Source: Budorcas taxicolor
Taxonomy: Eukaryota > Chordata > Mammalia > Artiodactyla > Bovidae
Length of the DNA: 64,000 nucleotides
Direction: 5' to 3'
Assembly: GCF_023091745.1 (NCBI RefSeq)
Contig: NC_068910.1
Span: 180,103,170 to 180,167,169, forward strand
The notes under the pieces were generated by a model. That model was not told where the DNA came from. It saw nothing but the letters and a program-made list of their open reading frames with translations, and ran no database searches. A program made the position numbers and the translations under genes. This document shows, one piece after another, positions 43,917 through 55,997 of the stretch (within the stretch, counting starts at the first letter, position 1; each line of letters starts with the position of its first letter).

Positions 43917-45410
43917 GTCAAGTGGGCCTTAAGAAGAATCACTATGAACAAAGCTAGTAGGGGTGATGGAATTCCAGTGGAGCTATTTCAAATCCTGAAA
44001 CATGATGCTGTGAAAGTGCTGCACTCAATATGCCAGCAAATTTGCAAAACTCAGCAGTGGCCACAGGACTGGAAAAGGTCAGTTTTCATTCCAATCCCAA
44101 AGAAAGGCAATGCCAAAGAATGCTCAAACTACCACACAATTGCACTCATCTCACATGTTAGTAAAGTAATGCTCAAAATTCTCCAAGTCAGCTTTCAATC
44201 GTACATGAACTGTGAACTTCCAGATGTTCAAGCTGCATTTAGAAAATGCAAAGGAACCAGAGATCAAATTTCCAACATTTACTGGATCATCAAAAAAGCA
44301 AGAGGGTTCCAGAAAAACATCTATTTCTGCTTTCTTGACTCTGCCAAAGCCTTTGACTGTGTGGATCACAACAAACTGTGGAAAATTCTTTTAAGAGATG
44401 GGAATACCAGACCACCTGACGTGCCTACTGAGCAATCTGTATGCAGGTCAGGAAGCAATAGTTAGAGCTGGACATGGACCAACAGACTGGTTCCAAATAG
44501 GGAAAGGAGTATGTCAAGGCTGTATATTGTCACCCTGCTTATTTAACTTCTATGCAGACTATATCATGAGAAATGCTGGGCTGAATGAAGCAGAAGTTGG
44601 AATCAAGATTGCCAGGAAAATACCGATAACCTCAGACATGCAGATGACACCACCCTTACGGCAGAAAGGGAAGAACTAAAGAGCCTCTTTTTGAAAGTGA
44701 AAGAAGAGAGTGAAAATGTTGGCTTAAAACTCAACATTCAGAAAACTAAGATTATGCCATTTGGTCCCATCACTTCATGGCAAACAAATGGGGAAACAAT
44801 GGGAACCATGAGAGTCTTTAATTTTCTTGGGCTCCAGAATCACTGCTGATGGTGATTGCAGCCATGAAATTATAAGATGCTTGCTCCCTGGAAGAAAAGT
44901 TATGACCAATCTAGACAGCATATTAAAAAGCAGAGACATTACTTTGCCAACAAAGATCTGTCTAGTCAAAGCTATGTTTTTTTTCTCAGTAGTCATGTGT
45001 GGATGTGAGAGGTGGACTATAAAGAAAACTGAGTGCCAAAGAATTGCTGCTTTTGAACTGTGGTGTTGGAGAAGACTCTTGAGAGTCCCTTAGACTGCAA
45101 GGAGATTCAACCAGTCAGTCCTAAAGGAAATCAGTCCTGAATATTCATTGGAAGGAGTGATGCTAAAGCTGAAACTCTAATACTTTGGCCACCTGATGCA
45201 AAGAACTGACTCATTTGAAAAGACCCTGATGTTGGGAAATACTGAAGGCAGGAGGAGAAGGGGACGACAGAGGATGAGATGGTTGGATGGCATCACCGAT
45301 TCGATGGACATGAGTTTGAGTAAGCTCCGGGAGTTGGTGATAAACAGGGAAGCCTGGCGTGCTGCAGTCCATGGGGTCGCAAAGAGTTGGACACAACTGA
45401 GCAACTGAAC
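43917..45410 (+). mobile_element. BovB LINE, 5'-truncated, opposite to its neighbour
   Basis: It starts in EVKWALESI codons (GTCAAGTGGGCCTTAAG) and covers the RT: NKASRGDGIPVELF, PKKGNAKECSNYHTIALIS and SAKAFDCVDHNKLWK. After a frameshift it reads YADQMTPPL-like relics, and it ends ACTGAGCAACTGAACGG. It is broken by several frameshifts. It lies 159 bp from the 5' end of the minus-strand full-length BovB. Confidence 0.94.
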
Positions 45411-45513
45411 GGCACCTATAAAACACTTAGTGATGCAATTCACTTGTAGTATTTTCTTTGTCTCTACAACATACTCTTTGATGCAGTTATTAATTTTAAA
45501 GTGTGTTTAACTG

Positions 45514-45703
45514 AGGACTTCCCTGATGGCTCTGTGATAAAGAATCTGTCTGCAATGCAGGAGACCCAGGTTCAATCCCTGGGTTGGGAAGATCTCCTGG
45601 AAGAGGTCGTGGCAACCCACTCTAGTACTCTTCCCTGGCAGGCTGCAGTTCATAGGGTTGCTGGGAGTTGAACACAACTGAAGTGACTAAGCAGAAGCAG
45701 CAT
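45514..45703 (+). mobile_element. Bov-tA SINE
   Basis: AGGACTTCCCTGATGGCTCT, GGTTCAATCCCTGGGTTGGG, a shortened core lacking the ATGGACAGAGGAGCC segment, and an ACACAACTGAAGTGACTAAG end with AGAAGCAGC tail are present. Confidence 0.88.
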
Positions 45704-45932
45704 GTTTTACTGCTGGCTTATTATACTGAAAAACTAATAAAATTTGACTTCACTATTAGGTCAGTGTTGTAATATAGTAAATGAATTTTCAGGCTATAGA
45801 AATTTTGATAGTTACATTTAAACAATCTGAATGGTTACAAAAATATTTGAAGTATTGCCTTTTAAAATATCCTCTTACCCTATATGTATTATTTATGTGT
45901 CTGTAAGTAGTATTTTTTTCATGTTTACATAA

Positions 45933-46058
45933 CTTTTTTTTTTTTAGCCACACTGTGTGGTTTGTGGGTTCTTAGTTCCCCAACCAAGGATTGAACTCAA
46001 ACAGCCTTCAGCCATGAAAGTGCAGAATCCTAACCACTGGACTGTCAGGGAATCACCC
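45933..46058 (-). mobile_element. CHR-2-type SINE
   Basis: A T-run start (tail complement) is followed by AGCCACACTGTGTGGTTTGT, CCAACCAAGGATTGAACTC and CTAACCACTGGACTGTCAGG. Confidence 0.83.
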
Positions 46059-46670
46059 TAACTATGTGTATTTTAAGTAACAGAAAAGAAGGAAAGAAAA
46101 ATAACAGCAAGCTTGAGACAGGATCCAGCCATTTGACACTCATGATGGCTCCATCGTCAGGAGAGGGATGTGACAAACTTGAGCTGATCAGGAACTCCTT
46201 ACTGCCCAAAGACCACAAAACAGGAAAGCTTAGCCAAAAGACAATCCACCCTACGCAGAATTTTTTTGTGTTGGTATGCTGTAACCATAGTGAAATGCCC
46301 CAGCCGCATCCGTTTTACCGCTGACTGGGGCTTAACCCCAAAATATCAAGCAAACTTTTTGAATAAAAATGGACCATTTCCTCTATTCTGCTATTCTTTC
46401 ACTTTTATTCAACATCTTTTAAAGGCCTCCATGTATATCTATGGGGAACTGGAAATGGTGAAATGCTTATCTGTAGCAGAGATTAGCATACACAGAAAAT
46501 AAAATACATTTTTCCCAATGACACTAGATTCTTGAATGTTAAATACCAAGCATGATGAGTAGCATGAGGAGAGGTGGCCCTTATTGTTTGCCATCTGTAA
46601 CTCAGTCCACCAATCTGCTTATTTTTGAGAAAATCAAGTCTCAGATAGTGTAAATTTTGCAAGGTCACAT
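46059..46670. other. Intergenic, no recognised feature
   Basis: An 86-codon plus ORF (46064-46324) has no recognisable domain. Regarded as chance. Confidence 0.5.
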
Positions 46671-46885
46671 GCTTCCCAGCTAGCTCAAATGGTAAAGAAT
46701 CCACCTGCAATGAGGGAGACCTGGGTTCAAACCCTGGGTCAGGAAGATCCCCTGGAGAAAGGCATGGCAACCCACTCTGGTATTCTTGCCTGGAGAATTC
46801 CATGGACAGAGCAGACTGGAGGGCTACAATCTATGGGGTCACAAAGGGCTAAACACGACTGAGTGACTAACACTTCCACTTTCAC
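46671..46885 (+). mobile_element. Bov-tA SINE
   Basis: GCTTCCCAGCTAGCTCAAAT, GGTTCAAACCCTGGGTCAGG, GAATTCCATGGACAGAGCAG and a GACTAACACTTCCACTTTC tail are present. Confidence 0.92.
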
Positions 46886-47092
46886 TGCTCAGGCTAGAAT
46901 CCATGGTGTATATCAGTCATGCTGTTGCTTCTACTTGCCCAAAGTTAATTTAACAATATTTCTTGACAGTGGTCTCCAGGAAGTCCCTACCAGGTAAAGA
47001 TATCTTGGTGTATCTTTTCTTGAATATAGTAGCTCTTGTTTAAATATAAATTATCTAGTTCTACCATATGATAATGTCCTGTTAAAAATGTA

Positions 47093-47301
47093 GTGCTATG
47101 TCGCTCAGTTGTGTCCAACTCTTTGTGACCTCATGGGTTATAGCCCTCCAGGTTGCTCTGTTCATGGGGATTCTCCAGGCAAGAACACTGGAGTGGGCTG
47201 TCATGCCCTCCTCCAGGGGATCTTCCCAACCCAGGGATTGAACCCAGGTCTCCCGCATTGCAGACAAATTCTTTACCATCTGAGCCACCAAGGAAGTACC
47301 A
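47093..47301 (-). mobile_element. Bov-tA SINE
   Basis: Complement of a near-complete copy: TCGCTCAGTTGTGTCCAACT, GGCAAGAACACTGGAGTGGG, CATTGCAGACAAATTC and GAGCCACCAAGGAAGTACC. Confidence 0.92.
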
Positions 47302-48896
47302 ACTGAGAATTTTTAAAGACTTCTTTCTGTCAGTTCATATTTCCATATTGTCCCAGGCTCCTAGAAAATTCCTGGTTGTGAGTTTGATTACAGTTTCTGT
47401 ATTAGCTAGATTTATCTAATTTTATTGCTTTTATTATACCTGGAAATTATTATAGACTGTATCAAATGCTTTCCATAAAATGCCAGCTTCTAAATAATAA
47501 GCAAATTATTATTTCAGTGATTATTATGGTCTTTATAATCTCATTCAACTCTCATAGGGTATCAATTTCAACTTAAAGTACTTCAGAGAATTAGTGTGCT
47601 AACTGGTTTAGAATCCAACATGTAATGCTTAAAATTTTCTCAATTTGTTTTAGTAATATATAGATTTATGACTAATGCAAGGACCTTGTCCATCTTTGGT
47701 TATTACTCAAGCCTCCTTTTATATAGCATAAAGGCTTGTGTATACAGGACAAAGGGCAAGAATAAGTTTCCAAATATTATTCCCTAGAGTAATGAAAACC
47801 CAGCCTCTAAGAAAATCTGGGAAAGGAAGGAATGAAAAGAAAAAAATCTATCATGTAGTACCATGTTTTGTGAACTCAGGAAGAGAATCGAGAAGAAAAT
47901 AAATAATAGAAATGGAGAGAAAATCCTCTTAGAATTCAAGACATCAAAAACTGTTGTTGACTTGGGAATGTTTGTAAGCCCATACATATATGTCAAGGTC
48001 AAAGAACAAATATTAATGGAAAAATAAGTACTTCACCAATAGCAAGCAATAAATTCACTGCTGATGGCAAAACTGAACAAAATTCAAGAAATCTGGCTTA
48101 CTTTTCTCTTAACTAGATTTGTTGCATATTTATTTTAATTAAGACATTCTATTGACTCTATTAAACTTACAACTGTTTAATTTATACAGATAGGAAGATT
48201 TTTCCAGAACTGATATGCTTTTGTTAATTTTAGTTTGTATACTATACTTTTATAAAATTGGAAATAATTGTAGATAGCAATTTTTAAAGTTTATTTATAG
48301 ATATTCTACCCAGCAAAGTTCTAAATTTACATATAAAATTTTATTACTTTTAATTTTAGGGAAATGAAAAATAATAAAGTAATATTTTCTAAGCAGACAG
48401 TCAGTAATGTAATATCTATTATTAAACTGAAAAATAAAGGGAAAGGAACAAAGATTTGACTGTGCGGCATAAGAGAGATGGCAGGAAAATATTGTATGCA
48501 CAGAGAAAAGGTTAATGTGAACCAGTGAAATAGTTTCCAGCTCAGTCAGGGCACTGAAGCAAGTAATAAGAATACTGCCCACTGGGGCTCCTCTGACCCC
48601 ACCCCAGAGGGGAGTAGGTGTTGGGGAAGTGCCTTGATGCTGCCCAGAGGGGATGAAAGTCCTGCCTCCATCAAGAGAGTTTGAGGTATCTTTAGAGCCT
48701 GGCAAGGGTGGGGTCTAAGATGCTCACTCAACCTTTGCTGGTATGGTGGGAGTGGGCCAATTTTTCTCTTCTAGTGTTTGATTCAACTAGAGTGGTTTTA
48801 AAAAGCTTTGTATCCTGCCAGACTGTCCCTTTCCTATCACCTGGGCTAGAGAGAACAGGCTTTTATAGTGCTTTAAAAATTTTTTTGTTTATGCCT
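47302..48896. other. Intergenic, mostly AT-rich, no recognised feature
   Basis: 48540-48860 is more GC-rich (CCCACTGGGGCTCCTCTGAC and similar). It may be an old LTR or LINE piece, but I cannot name it. Confidence 0.45.
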
Positions 48897-48904
48897 ATTG
48901 CCAT

Positions 48905-48992
48905 GAGTTTGGTGATGGATAGGGAGACCTGGCGTGCTGCAGTCCATGGGGTCGCAAAGAGTCGGACACGACTGAGCGACTGAACTGAACTG
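48905..48992 (+). mobile_element. BovB LINE, about 90-bp 3' scrap with target duplication
   Basis: TTTGGTGATGGATAGGGAGA, GTGCTGCAGTCCATGGGG and GACTGAGCGACTGAACTGAA are flanked by ATTGCCAT at 48897-48904 and 48993-49000. It has high similarity to other 3' ends despite its size. Confidence 0.9.
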
Positions 48993-49000
48993 ATTGCCAT

Positions 49001-49843
49001 TTGTAGGTTGTGCTTCTTTTGCTCCACATCTGATCTACATGAGGCAAATAACAAACAAATAAACAAAACAACCATTATCTCTGACATTATCTTTGTCCTC
49101 ATATTATGTTTTAAATCTTTAAAACTTTAAAAAGTACTTTTAAAAGTTTCATTGATGTACCAAGTATAACCAGAGAATTATTCTGGACATAAAGTTCAAA
49201 TACAATAAACTGTGTTTTTTTTTAAACTTTAATTATTGTGACCAAATATATGTCAGTTAAAATGTTTAAAAACAATTTATGCATTATTGTCTGAAGATTA
49301 AGTGTTTCCAACTTCAAAAGAACACTGAAAAATGGCTAATTTTGATGAAATTATAATTTGATTTATTATATTATGACATAGGTCACAGAAAACCACTGGC
49401 TATTTAGAATAATGAGCAATGTGAAACAAAAGAAGTAATGTCCTTTGATATTTAGAAAACATTTTCCTGTAAACAGATATTAATCCTTTACATTCTATCT
49501 ATTAACATATGTCAGCAGATACATACATATATAACATTTCAGCTCATAAGAATCTATTGTTAAATTTTCAGGAATCTTTCAAGCTAATAGAGGTCAAGGT
49601 AATAGTTTGAACCTGGCCATAGTGGGAATATCTACACCATGGAAATCACAAATCCTTTAAATCAGCACCATGTCCCCCCAAATCTTACTTTCACAGAGAG
49701 ATTGTTGTTAAACATTTACCAACACATCACTCTATAAATTCAGGTATTTGTCGTCATTACTAACTGGCACATATATATTGAATAAGTGCATATGTATTAA
49801 ATCTACATATATTTAATAAATGCATATAGCAAATATGTATATG
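49001..49843. other. Intergenic, AT-rich, no recognised feature
   Basis: Nothing recognised in either strand. Confidence 0.55.
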
Positions 49844-51140
49844 GAAGTTTTCATTCCAATCCCAAAGAAAGGCAATGACAAAGAATGCTCAAACAATCAC
49901 ACAATTGCACTCATCTCACATGCTAGTAAAGCAATTCTTAAAATTCTCCAAGCCAGCCTTAAGTAGTACACAAACCATGAACTTCCAGATGTTCAAGCTG
50001 CATTTAGAAAAGGCAGAGGAACCAGAGATCAAATTGCCAACATCCACTGGATCATCAAAAGAGCAAGAGAGTATCAGAAAAACACCTACTTCTGCTTTAT
50101 TGCCTATGCCAAAGCCTTTGACTGTGGATCACAATAAACTGTGGAAAATTCTGAAAGAGATGGGAATACCAGACAATTTGACTTCCTTGTTGAGAAATCT
50201 GTATGAAGGTCAGGAAGCAACAGTTAGAACTGGACATGGAACAACAGACTGGTTCCAAAAGGGAAAGAAATATGGCAAGGCTGTATATTGTCACCCTGCT
50301 TATTTAACTTCTAAACAGAGTACATCATGAGAAATGCTGGGCTGGATGAAGCACAAGCTGGAATCAAGACTGCCAAGAGAAATATCAATAACCTCAGATA
50401 TGCAGATGACACCACCCTTATGGAAGAAAGTGAAGAAGAACTAGAGAGCCTCTTGATGCAAGTGAAAGAAGAGAGTGAAAATGTTGGCTTAAAGCTCAAC
50501 ATTCAGAAAACTAAGATCATGGCATCCAGTCCCATCACTTCATGGCAAATAGATGAAGAAACAGTGGAAACAATGACAGACTTTATTTTGGGGGGGCTCC
50601 AAAGTCACTACAGATGGTGACTGTAACCATGAAATTAAAGATGCTTGCTCCTTGGAAGAAAACCTAAGACTTTGCCAACAAAGGTCCATCTAGTCAAAGC
50701 TATGGTTTTTCCAGTAGTCATGTATAGATGTGAAAGTTGGACTATAAAGAAAGCTGAGTGCCAAAGAATTGATGCTTTTGAACTGTGGTGTTGGAAAAGA
50801 CTCTTGAGAGTCCCTTGGTCTGCAAGGAGATTCAACCAGTCCATCCTAAAGGAAATCAGTCCTGAATGTTCATTGAAAGGACTAATGCTGAAGCTGAAAC
50901 TCCAATACTCTGGCCATCTGATTCAAAGAACTGACTCATTTGGAAAGACCACGATGCTGGGAAAGATTGAAGCAAGAGGAGAAGGGGATGACAGAGGATA
51001 AGATGGTTGGGTGACATCACCGACTCAATGGACATGAGTTTGAGTAACCTCTGGGAATTGGTGATGGAAAGGGAAGCCTGGCATGCTGCAGTTCATGGGG
51101 TCACAAAGAGTTGGACACGACTGAGCGTCTGAACTGAACT
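49844..51140 (+). mobile_element. BovB LINE, 5'-truncated RT to 3' end
   Basis: It starts within VFIPIPKKGN codons (AGTTTTCATTCCAATCCC). It continues through DVQAAFRKGRGTRDQIA, YADDTTLMEESEEELES (intact YADD), LNIQKTKIMASSPITSW and ESWTIKKAECQRIDAFELWCW. It ends at GAGCGTCTGAACTGAACT. Several frameshifts are present, and about 60 nt is missing around the LLLGRK-KSRDI segment at about 50665. Confidence 0.94.
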
Positions 51141-51507
51141 TGCTATAGAGATAACTTTTAATTATATCAGTATATATACTTTATACACACACATCTACGG
51201 TCCATGATTTGGCAGAACCCATGCTAGGTGTGTTAGGGAACACAAAAGTGACTTATAGGAGTCCCCTGCCCTATCTTTATGAAAGTACCTAATTTTAAAC
51301 AAAAACGAAAGCAATATTGTGATATTTTTTTCCTCTTGCTTTTGTCTCCTTTTGTCTCTGGAGTCCTGAAATATATATTTCTTGGAAAGGGTTGATACTT
51401 AAACAGATGTTTAAAGAAATGATTGCTTGAACATACGCCAGTTCTTTTTGATGAGCACAAGCAGGTTCTCTCCCTGCCGGAAATTACAAATGTATAATAG
51501 TGATATA
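51141..51507. other. Intergenic, no recognised feature
   Basis: Nothing recognised apart from a short TATATA/CACACA run near 51170-51192. Confidence 0.55.
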
Positions 51508-51735
51508 AGGGCTTCGCAGGTGGCTCAGAAGGTAAAGAATTCACCTGCAATGCAGAAGACTCAGGAGACACAGGTTTGATTCCAGGGTCAAAAAAATCCC
51601 CTAGAGGAGATCATGGCAACCCATTCAAGTATTCTTACTTGGAGAATCCCATGGACAGAGGAGCCTGGTGGGCTACTGTCCAGAGGGTCACAAAGAGTCA
51701 GATATGACTGAATCAGTTGAGTATGAACGCACGCA
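51508..51735 (+). mobile_element. Bov-tA SINE
   Basis: AGGGCTTCGCAGGTGGCTCA, GGTTTGATTCCAGGGTC, GAATCCCATGGACAGAGGAG and GTCAGATATGACTGAATCAG are present. Confidence 0.92.
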
Positions 51736-52658
51736 AAGCACTGCACGGTTATGTTCCAAATAAGTCTAGAAATCCTCCCTTTCCTGTTTAAGTATCCACC
51801 CTCAAGCAATGGATAACTAATTTCTCCTGTTTGGATGCAGTAGATGGGCAGGTGGTTATGTGTGATTATGGCTGTGGACATCAAAAGGAGTCAAGGATTC
51901 AAGAATCTGAACTCTCCCTGTTTCTCTTCCATATAGCATCCCAGCTCAGCACTCCAATCGTTCTTCATGCCTTCACATCTGAGACAGAAGGAAATCAGCT
52001 CATTCATCTCATTAGATAAGAACAGCCTTCCTCTCACTTCTAACGACAGTCAGTTCATTTTTAAATTTCTTAATGTGGAAAGACTTAAACTGCTTTTCTA
52101 AATCTGAAGGGAGAGAAAGCTATAAGAAATAAATGTTGGGTGTTGATTTATTTTATTCCTAGTTTCCTTCAGGCAGTTATCAGTTACATGTAGAATAATA
52201 AAATATCTGTTTCATGAGAAAACATGATTCATGATTAGGATCATTAAGTTTGAACTGATAATGATTCTGTTTCAAATGTTTTGTTGTTGTCTTTAAGGAG
52301 CTAAGTGATAAATGACTTGAAAATGTGTAGCTTGTTTGAATCATGAAATCTAAGCCTGGTATTCTTGTCATCACATAAATAATTGCTTCATAATCCTCAG
52401 AGGGAAAATTATGTACATCTAGATTTGCACCTGTCTTAGTTTAGTTTAAAGTTACATATTGCTGTTAGGTGCAATCAAAATAGCAAATAAAATATCTCTT
52501 GATAGTGTTTGTTGTACTGACTATCATTATATGGTTGTGTTCTTAAATTTCTGCCAGTTTAATGTATCTTGTTTCAAACTCTGAAAGTATCAGAAAGAGA
52601 AATAAATAAAATATAAAATGAGTTGTCTTTACTTTGCCAATAAATTCTTTACTGCTTT
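51736..52658. other. Intergenic, no recognised feature
   Basis: Nothing recognised in either strand. Confidence 0.55.
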
Positions 52659-52865
52659 CGTGTTGTTGTTGTTTTGTTGCTAAGTCATGCCCCACTCTTT
52701 TGTGACCCCATGGACTGTAGCCCTCCAGGCTCTCCACAGGATTTCCCAGGCAAGAATACTGGAGTGGGTTGCCATTTCTTTCTCCAGAAGATCTTTCTGA
52801 CCCAGGGATCAACCCTGAGTCTCTTGGCAGGCGGATTCTTTAGTACTGAGCCACCAGGGAATTTT
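52659..52865 (-). mobile_element. Bov-tA SINE
   Basis: Complement with a GTTGTTGTTGTTTTGTTGCT tail, CCCACTCTTTTGTGACCCC, GGCAAGAATACTGGAGTGGG and GAGCCACCAGGGAATTTT. Confidence 0.92.
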
Positions 52866-53201
52866 CAAATTCCTTGTAAGACTGACTAAAATAAACTAGA
52901 AAAAGAAGGTTACATTGTTGTTCTTATAAAAGTGGCCATTTAGGAGAGAAGGAAATGTTGTTTAAAATTCCTTTCTGCCCCTATTTATCCAGGGATTTAA
53001 CCTGGCCCAATCTCAGGGAGTCAGAATGATGGGGGCTTTATCAGGGCCAAGAGATATGAGTGTTCTGTGTTGAGGAATTGACACTCTTTGTCTTGAAGGA
53101 AGAAATTAAGTCCATGCTTAATTCCAAAAATATTCCTGGACTAGAGCAATTCTACCTTTCTATGTCTTCTTTTGCAGACATTCTTCGATAGGCAAAGGAG
53201 A
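52866..53201. other. Intergenic, no recognised feature
   Basis: Nothing recognised in either strand. Confidence 0.5.
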
Positions 53202-53421
53202 TGTGCTGTGTTGTGCTTAGTTGCTCAGTCATGTCTGACTCTTTGCGACCCCATGGACTATATAGCCTGCCAGGCTCCTCTGTTCATGGAGATTCTCCAG
53301 GCAAGAATACTAGAGTGGGTTTCTATGCCCTCCTCCAGGGGATCTTCCCAACCCAGGGATCAAACTCAGGTCTCCCGCACAGCAGGCAGATTCTTTACCG
53401 TCTGAGCCACGAGGGAAGCCC
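53202..53421 (-). mobile_element. Bov-tA SINE
   Basis: Complement of a near-complete copy: GCTCAGTCATGTCTGACTCT, GGCAAGAATACTAGAGTGGG, CCGCACAGCAGGCAGATTC and GAGCCACGAGGGAAGCCC. Confidence 0.93.
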
Positions 53422-53506
53422 AAGTAAAATAGATAAATACTTAGAATTTTCTAATCCCAGTGAATGACTCTTCCTACCCCCAAGATGGGTCAGTTACAGG
53501 GAAAGG

Positions 53507-53900
53507 AGGAGGAGGGTGGGATGAATTCCTAGATTGGGATTGACATATATATATATGTATATATATATATATTATTGATGTGTGTGCATGCTCAGTCATG
53601 TCTGACTCTTGGCAGCCTGCCAGGCTCTTCTGTCCCTGGGATTCTCCAGGCAAGGACTGGAGTGGGTTGCCATTTCCTTCTCATATATTTTTGATACTAT
53701 GTATAAAATAGATAACTAACGAGAACATACTGTGTAACATAGGGAACTCTACTCAACGCTCTGTGGTAAGCTAAGTGTGAAGGAAATCCAAAAAAGAGGA
53801 AACATATGCGTATGTGGAGATGACTGACTTTGCTGTACAGCAGAAACTAATGCAATTCTGTAAAGCAACCAAACTCCAATAAAAATTAATTGGAAAAAAA
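53507..53900 (+). mobile_element. Artiodactyl L1 3' end with nested SINE
   Basis: GGTGGGATGAATTCCTAGAT, GGGATTGACATATATATATA, then after a SINE ACTATGTATAAAATAGATAA, CATAGGGAACTCTACTCAAC, TGACTTTGCTGTACAGCAGA and AACCAAACTCCAATAAAAAT run to a short A tail. A TA microsatellite (about 53545-53573) and a minus-strand Bov-tA (53578-53684) sit inside. Confidence 0.82.
53578..53684 (-). mobile_element. Bov-tA SINE, shortened
   Basis: TGCTCAGTCATGTCTGACTC, GCCTGCCAGGCTCTTCTGTC and GGACTGGAGTGGGTTGCC are present. It is inserted next to the (TA)n run in the L1 3' end and lacks its tRNA-like head. Confidence 0.85.
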
Positions 53901-54707
53901 CCCAGCACGAATCATGTTCCCCCTTCAACTCTCAATGGCCTTTTTCCTTACAAAAATGACATTCAGTCATATTTAGTTGCATAACTAACAGAGGAATTTG
54001 CATACCAATAATAAATCAGCAAGATATTTCAAAATAACTGTTTCTCTAAAATCGTATCTACAAGTCCATGCACAGAAGCTGTTGCATATTTCCCATATTT
54101 CCCAAACCTTGAGAGATAAGCCCCATGGGCACAGAACTTTTCAAATTCTGGATTAGAGGTAATTATACTATATGGATTTAATTATAGTGTTTCTTTTTTG
54201 GATTTATATTTTCCTCTGAGATTTAAAAATCTCAGCTATACAGTTTACTGGCTAAAACTTGCAACTCTTGATAATGCGTAATAAAGACCCATTAAGGACT
54301 ATAATTTTGAATAGGCAATATTTTATTGTTACTGGCAGAACATCTATTTTCTTAAAAATAGCACTGAATCAGTGAACTGATGATGCACAATATATTATAG
54401 GTTATTTGTATTTTGAATTGCAAATGTGATTTTTAAAAAGCAAATTAACTTTTATATAATAGATTATAGCATAGTATCCATAACCTTATATACATAGAAA
54501 GTGCCACCTTCCATATATTTTGGTAATAAATAAATTAATGATGTTAAGTTATCCCTATCATGGCTAAGTACTATGCCAGTAGTCCTGCAGTAGAGATAGA
54601 GAATAAGATAAAGTACCTGCCTTAAAAAATTACTTAATAATGCATTTGAAACTATCAGTCTCCACCAAGAACCATAGAGGTATGGGACTGAGGATGTAAC
54701 TAAACTT
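53901..54707. other. Intergenic, AT-rich, no recognised feature
   Basis: Nothing recognised in either strand. Confidence 0.55.
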
Positions 54708-54836
54708 TTTTTTTTTTTTTTTCTTTTTTGATGCCCTGTGGCATGTGAGATCTTAGTTCCCTGCCCAGGGATTGAACCCATGTCCCCTGAATTGGAAATG
54801 CTGAGTCCTAACCAGTAGATGGTCAGGGAATTCCCA
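54708..54836 (-). mobile_element. CHR-2-type SINE with long T-run
   Basis: A run of about 18 T opens it (poly(A) tail complement). Then come GATGCCCTGTGGCATGTGAG, CTTAGTTCCCTGCCCAGGG and CAGTAGATGGTCAGGGAATT. Confidence 0.88.
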
Positions 54837-55486
54837 AGACTTATAATAGGAAGCTTCATGTCTTATACCTTTCCTAAAAAAATAATTGGCATGTGGAATT
54901 CTAAATATGGAACTTTGAAAAATATAAAAGTGTTATGTTGGTTTAATATATTGTATTTTATATCCCTTGATATATTTTCTTATGAAACTTCATATGATAT
55001 TATGTTAGAAGGCCTTGCAGCAGAGAAGCAAAAATGGCTGTTTGGTGATATATTTTCTTGGTTTCTGGGAGGAGGATTAGATTAAGTGACATATAATTTC
55101 ATAATCCATGAAATAATCATGGTCTTCCATGTCAGACCAACTTTGAAATGAGGAGCATATATCATGGAGTTCAAAGTACATGATTGTGATATGAACTATT
55201 CCACAGTATCTTCACTCTGAGCTTCTAAAAATAGATTGTGATTTTTTTTTTTTTAACTTACTATGTGTAGTTTACTGACAGTTTTAAAGGTCTTTGGGGA
55301 TTACTGAAAATACTAACTAGGTAGATGATTTCACCCACAGTATTCTAGTCAATGCATATTTGGTTGCAAGGAAGACTTATTTCAGAGTACTCATAAATAA
55401 GAATACAAATATAAGTGAGGTTAGGCCTCACTAAGAATCTGGAAATTTAGAAGTCAGCAGTTAATAATTGGAAGCTGGTCTGTTTG
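54837..55486. other. Intergenic, no recognised feature
   Basis: An 88-codon plus ORF (54819-55085) has no recognisable domain. Confidence 0.5.
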
Positions 55487-55668
55487 GGCTTCCCTGTTGG
55501 CTCAGTGGGCCAACCTGCCAATGCAGGAGAGGAGGGTTTGATCCCAGGTGAAGATCCCCTGGAGAACGAAGTGGCAACCCACTCCCATATTCTTGCCTGG
55601 GAAATCCCAGGAACAGAGGAGCCTAGTGCGCTCAGAGTCAGATGTGACTTAGCAACTAAACAACAGTC
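55487..55668 (+). mobile_element. Bov-tA SINE
   Basis: GGGCTTCCCTGTTGGCTCAG, GGTTTGATCCCAGGTGAAG and CCACTCCCATATTCTTGCCT are present. The core is shortened near the 3' end and the tail reads GCAACTAAACAACAG. Confidence 0.9.
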
Positions 55669-55708
55669 TGTCTGTCTGCCTTTCTCTTTATTTACCTATA
55701 TCTATATT

Positions 55709-55918
55709 GGGGCTTCCCTGGTGGCTCAGAGGGTAAAGCGTCTGCCTGCAATGCAGGAGACCTGGGTTCAATCCCTGGGTCAGGAATATACCCTGGAGAA
55801 GGAAATGGCAACCCACTCCAGTACTCTTGCCTGGAAAATCCCATGGACAGAAAAGCCTGGTAGACTACAGTCCATGGGATCGCAAAGAGTCGGACAGGAC
55901 TGAGCGACTTCACTTTCT
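55709..55918 (+). mobile_element. Bov-tA SINE, well preserved
   Basis: GGGGCTTCCCTGGTGGCTCA, GGTTCAATCCCTGGGTCAGG, CCAGTACTCTTGCCTGGAAA and AGTCGGACAGGACTGAGCGA are present. It is only 40 bp downstream of another Bov-tA in the same orientation. Confidence 0.95.
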
Positions 55919-55997
55919 ATCCATATGTCTGCCTATCTATGTGTCTATCTACCTATCTATCTATCATCACTATCATCTATTCTCTCTCACTATCTAC
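55919..55997. repeat. (TATC)n microsatellite
   Basis: Imperfect CTAT/CTATC units extend the tail side of the preceding SINE and include CTACCTATCTATCTATC. Confidence 0.85.
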
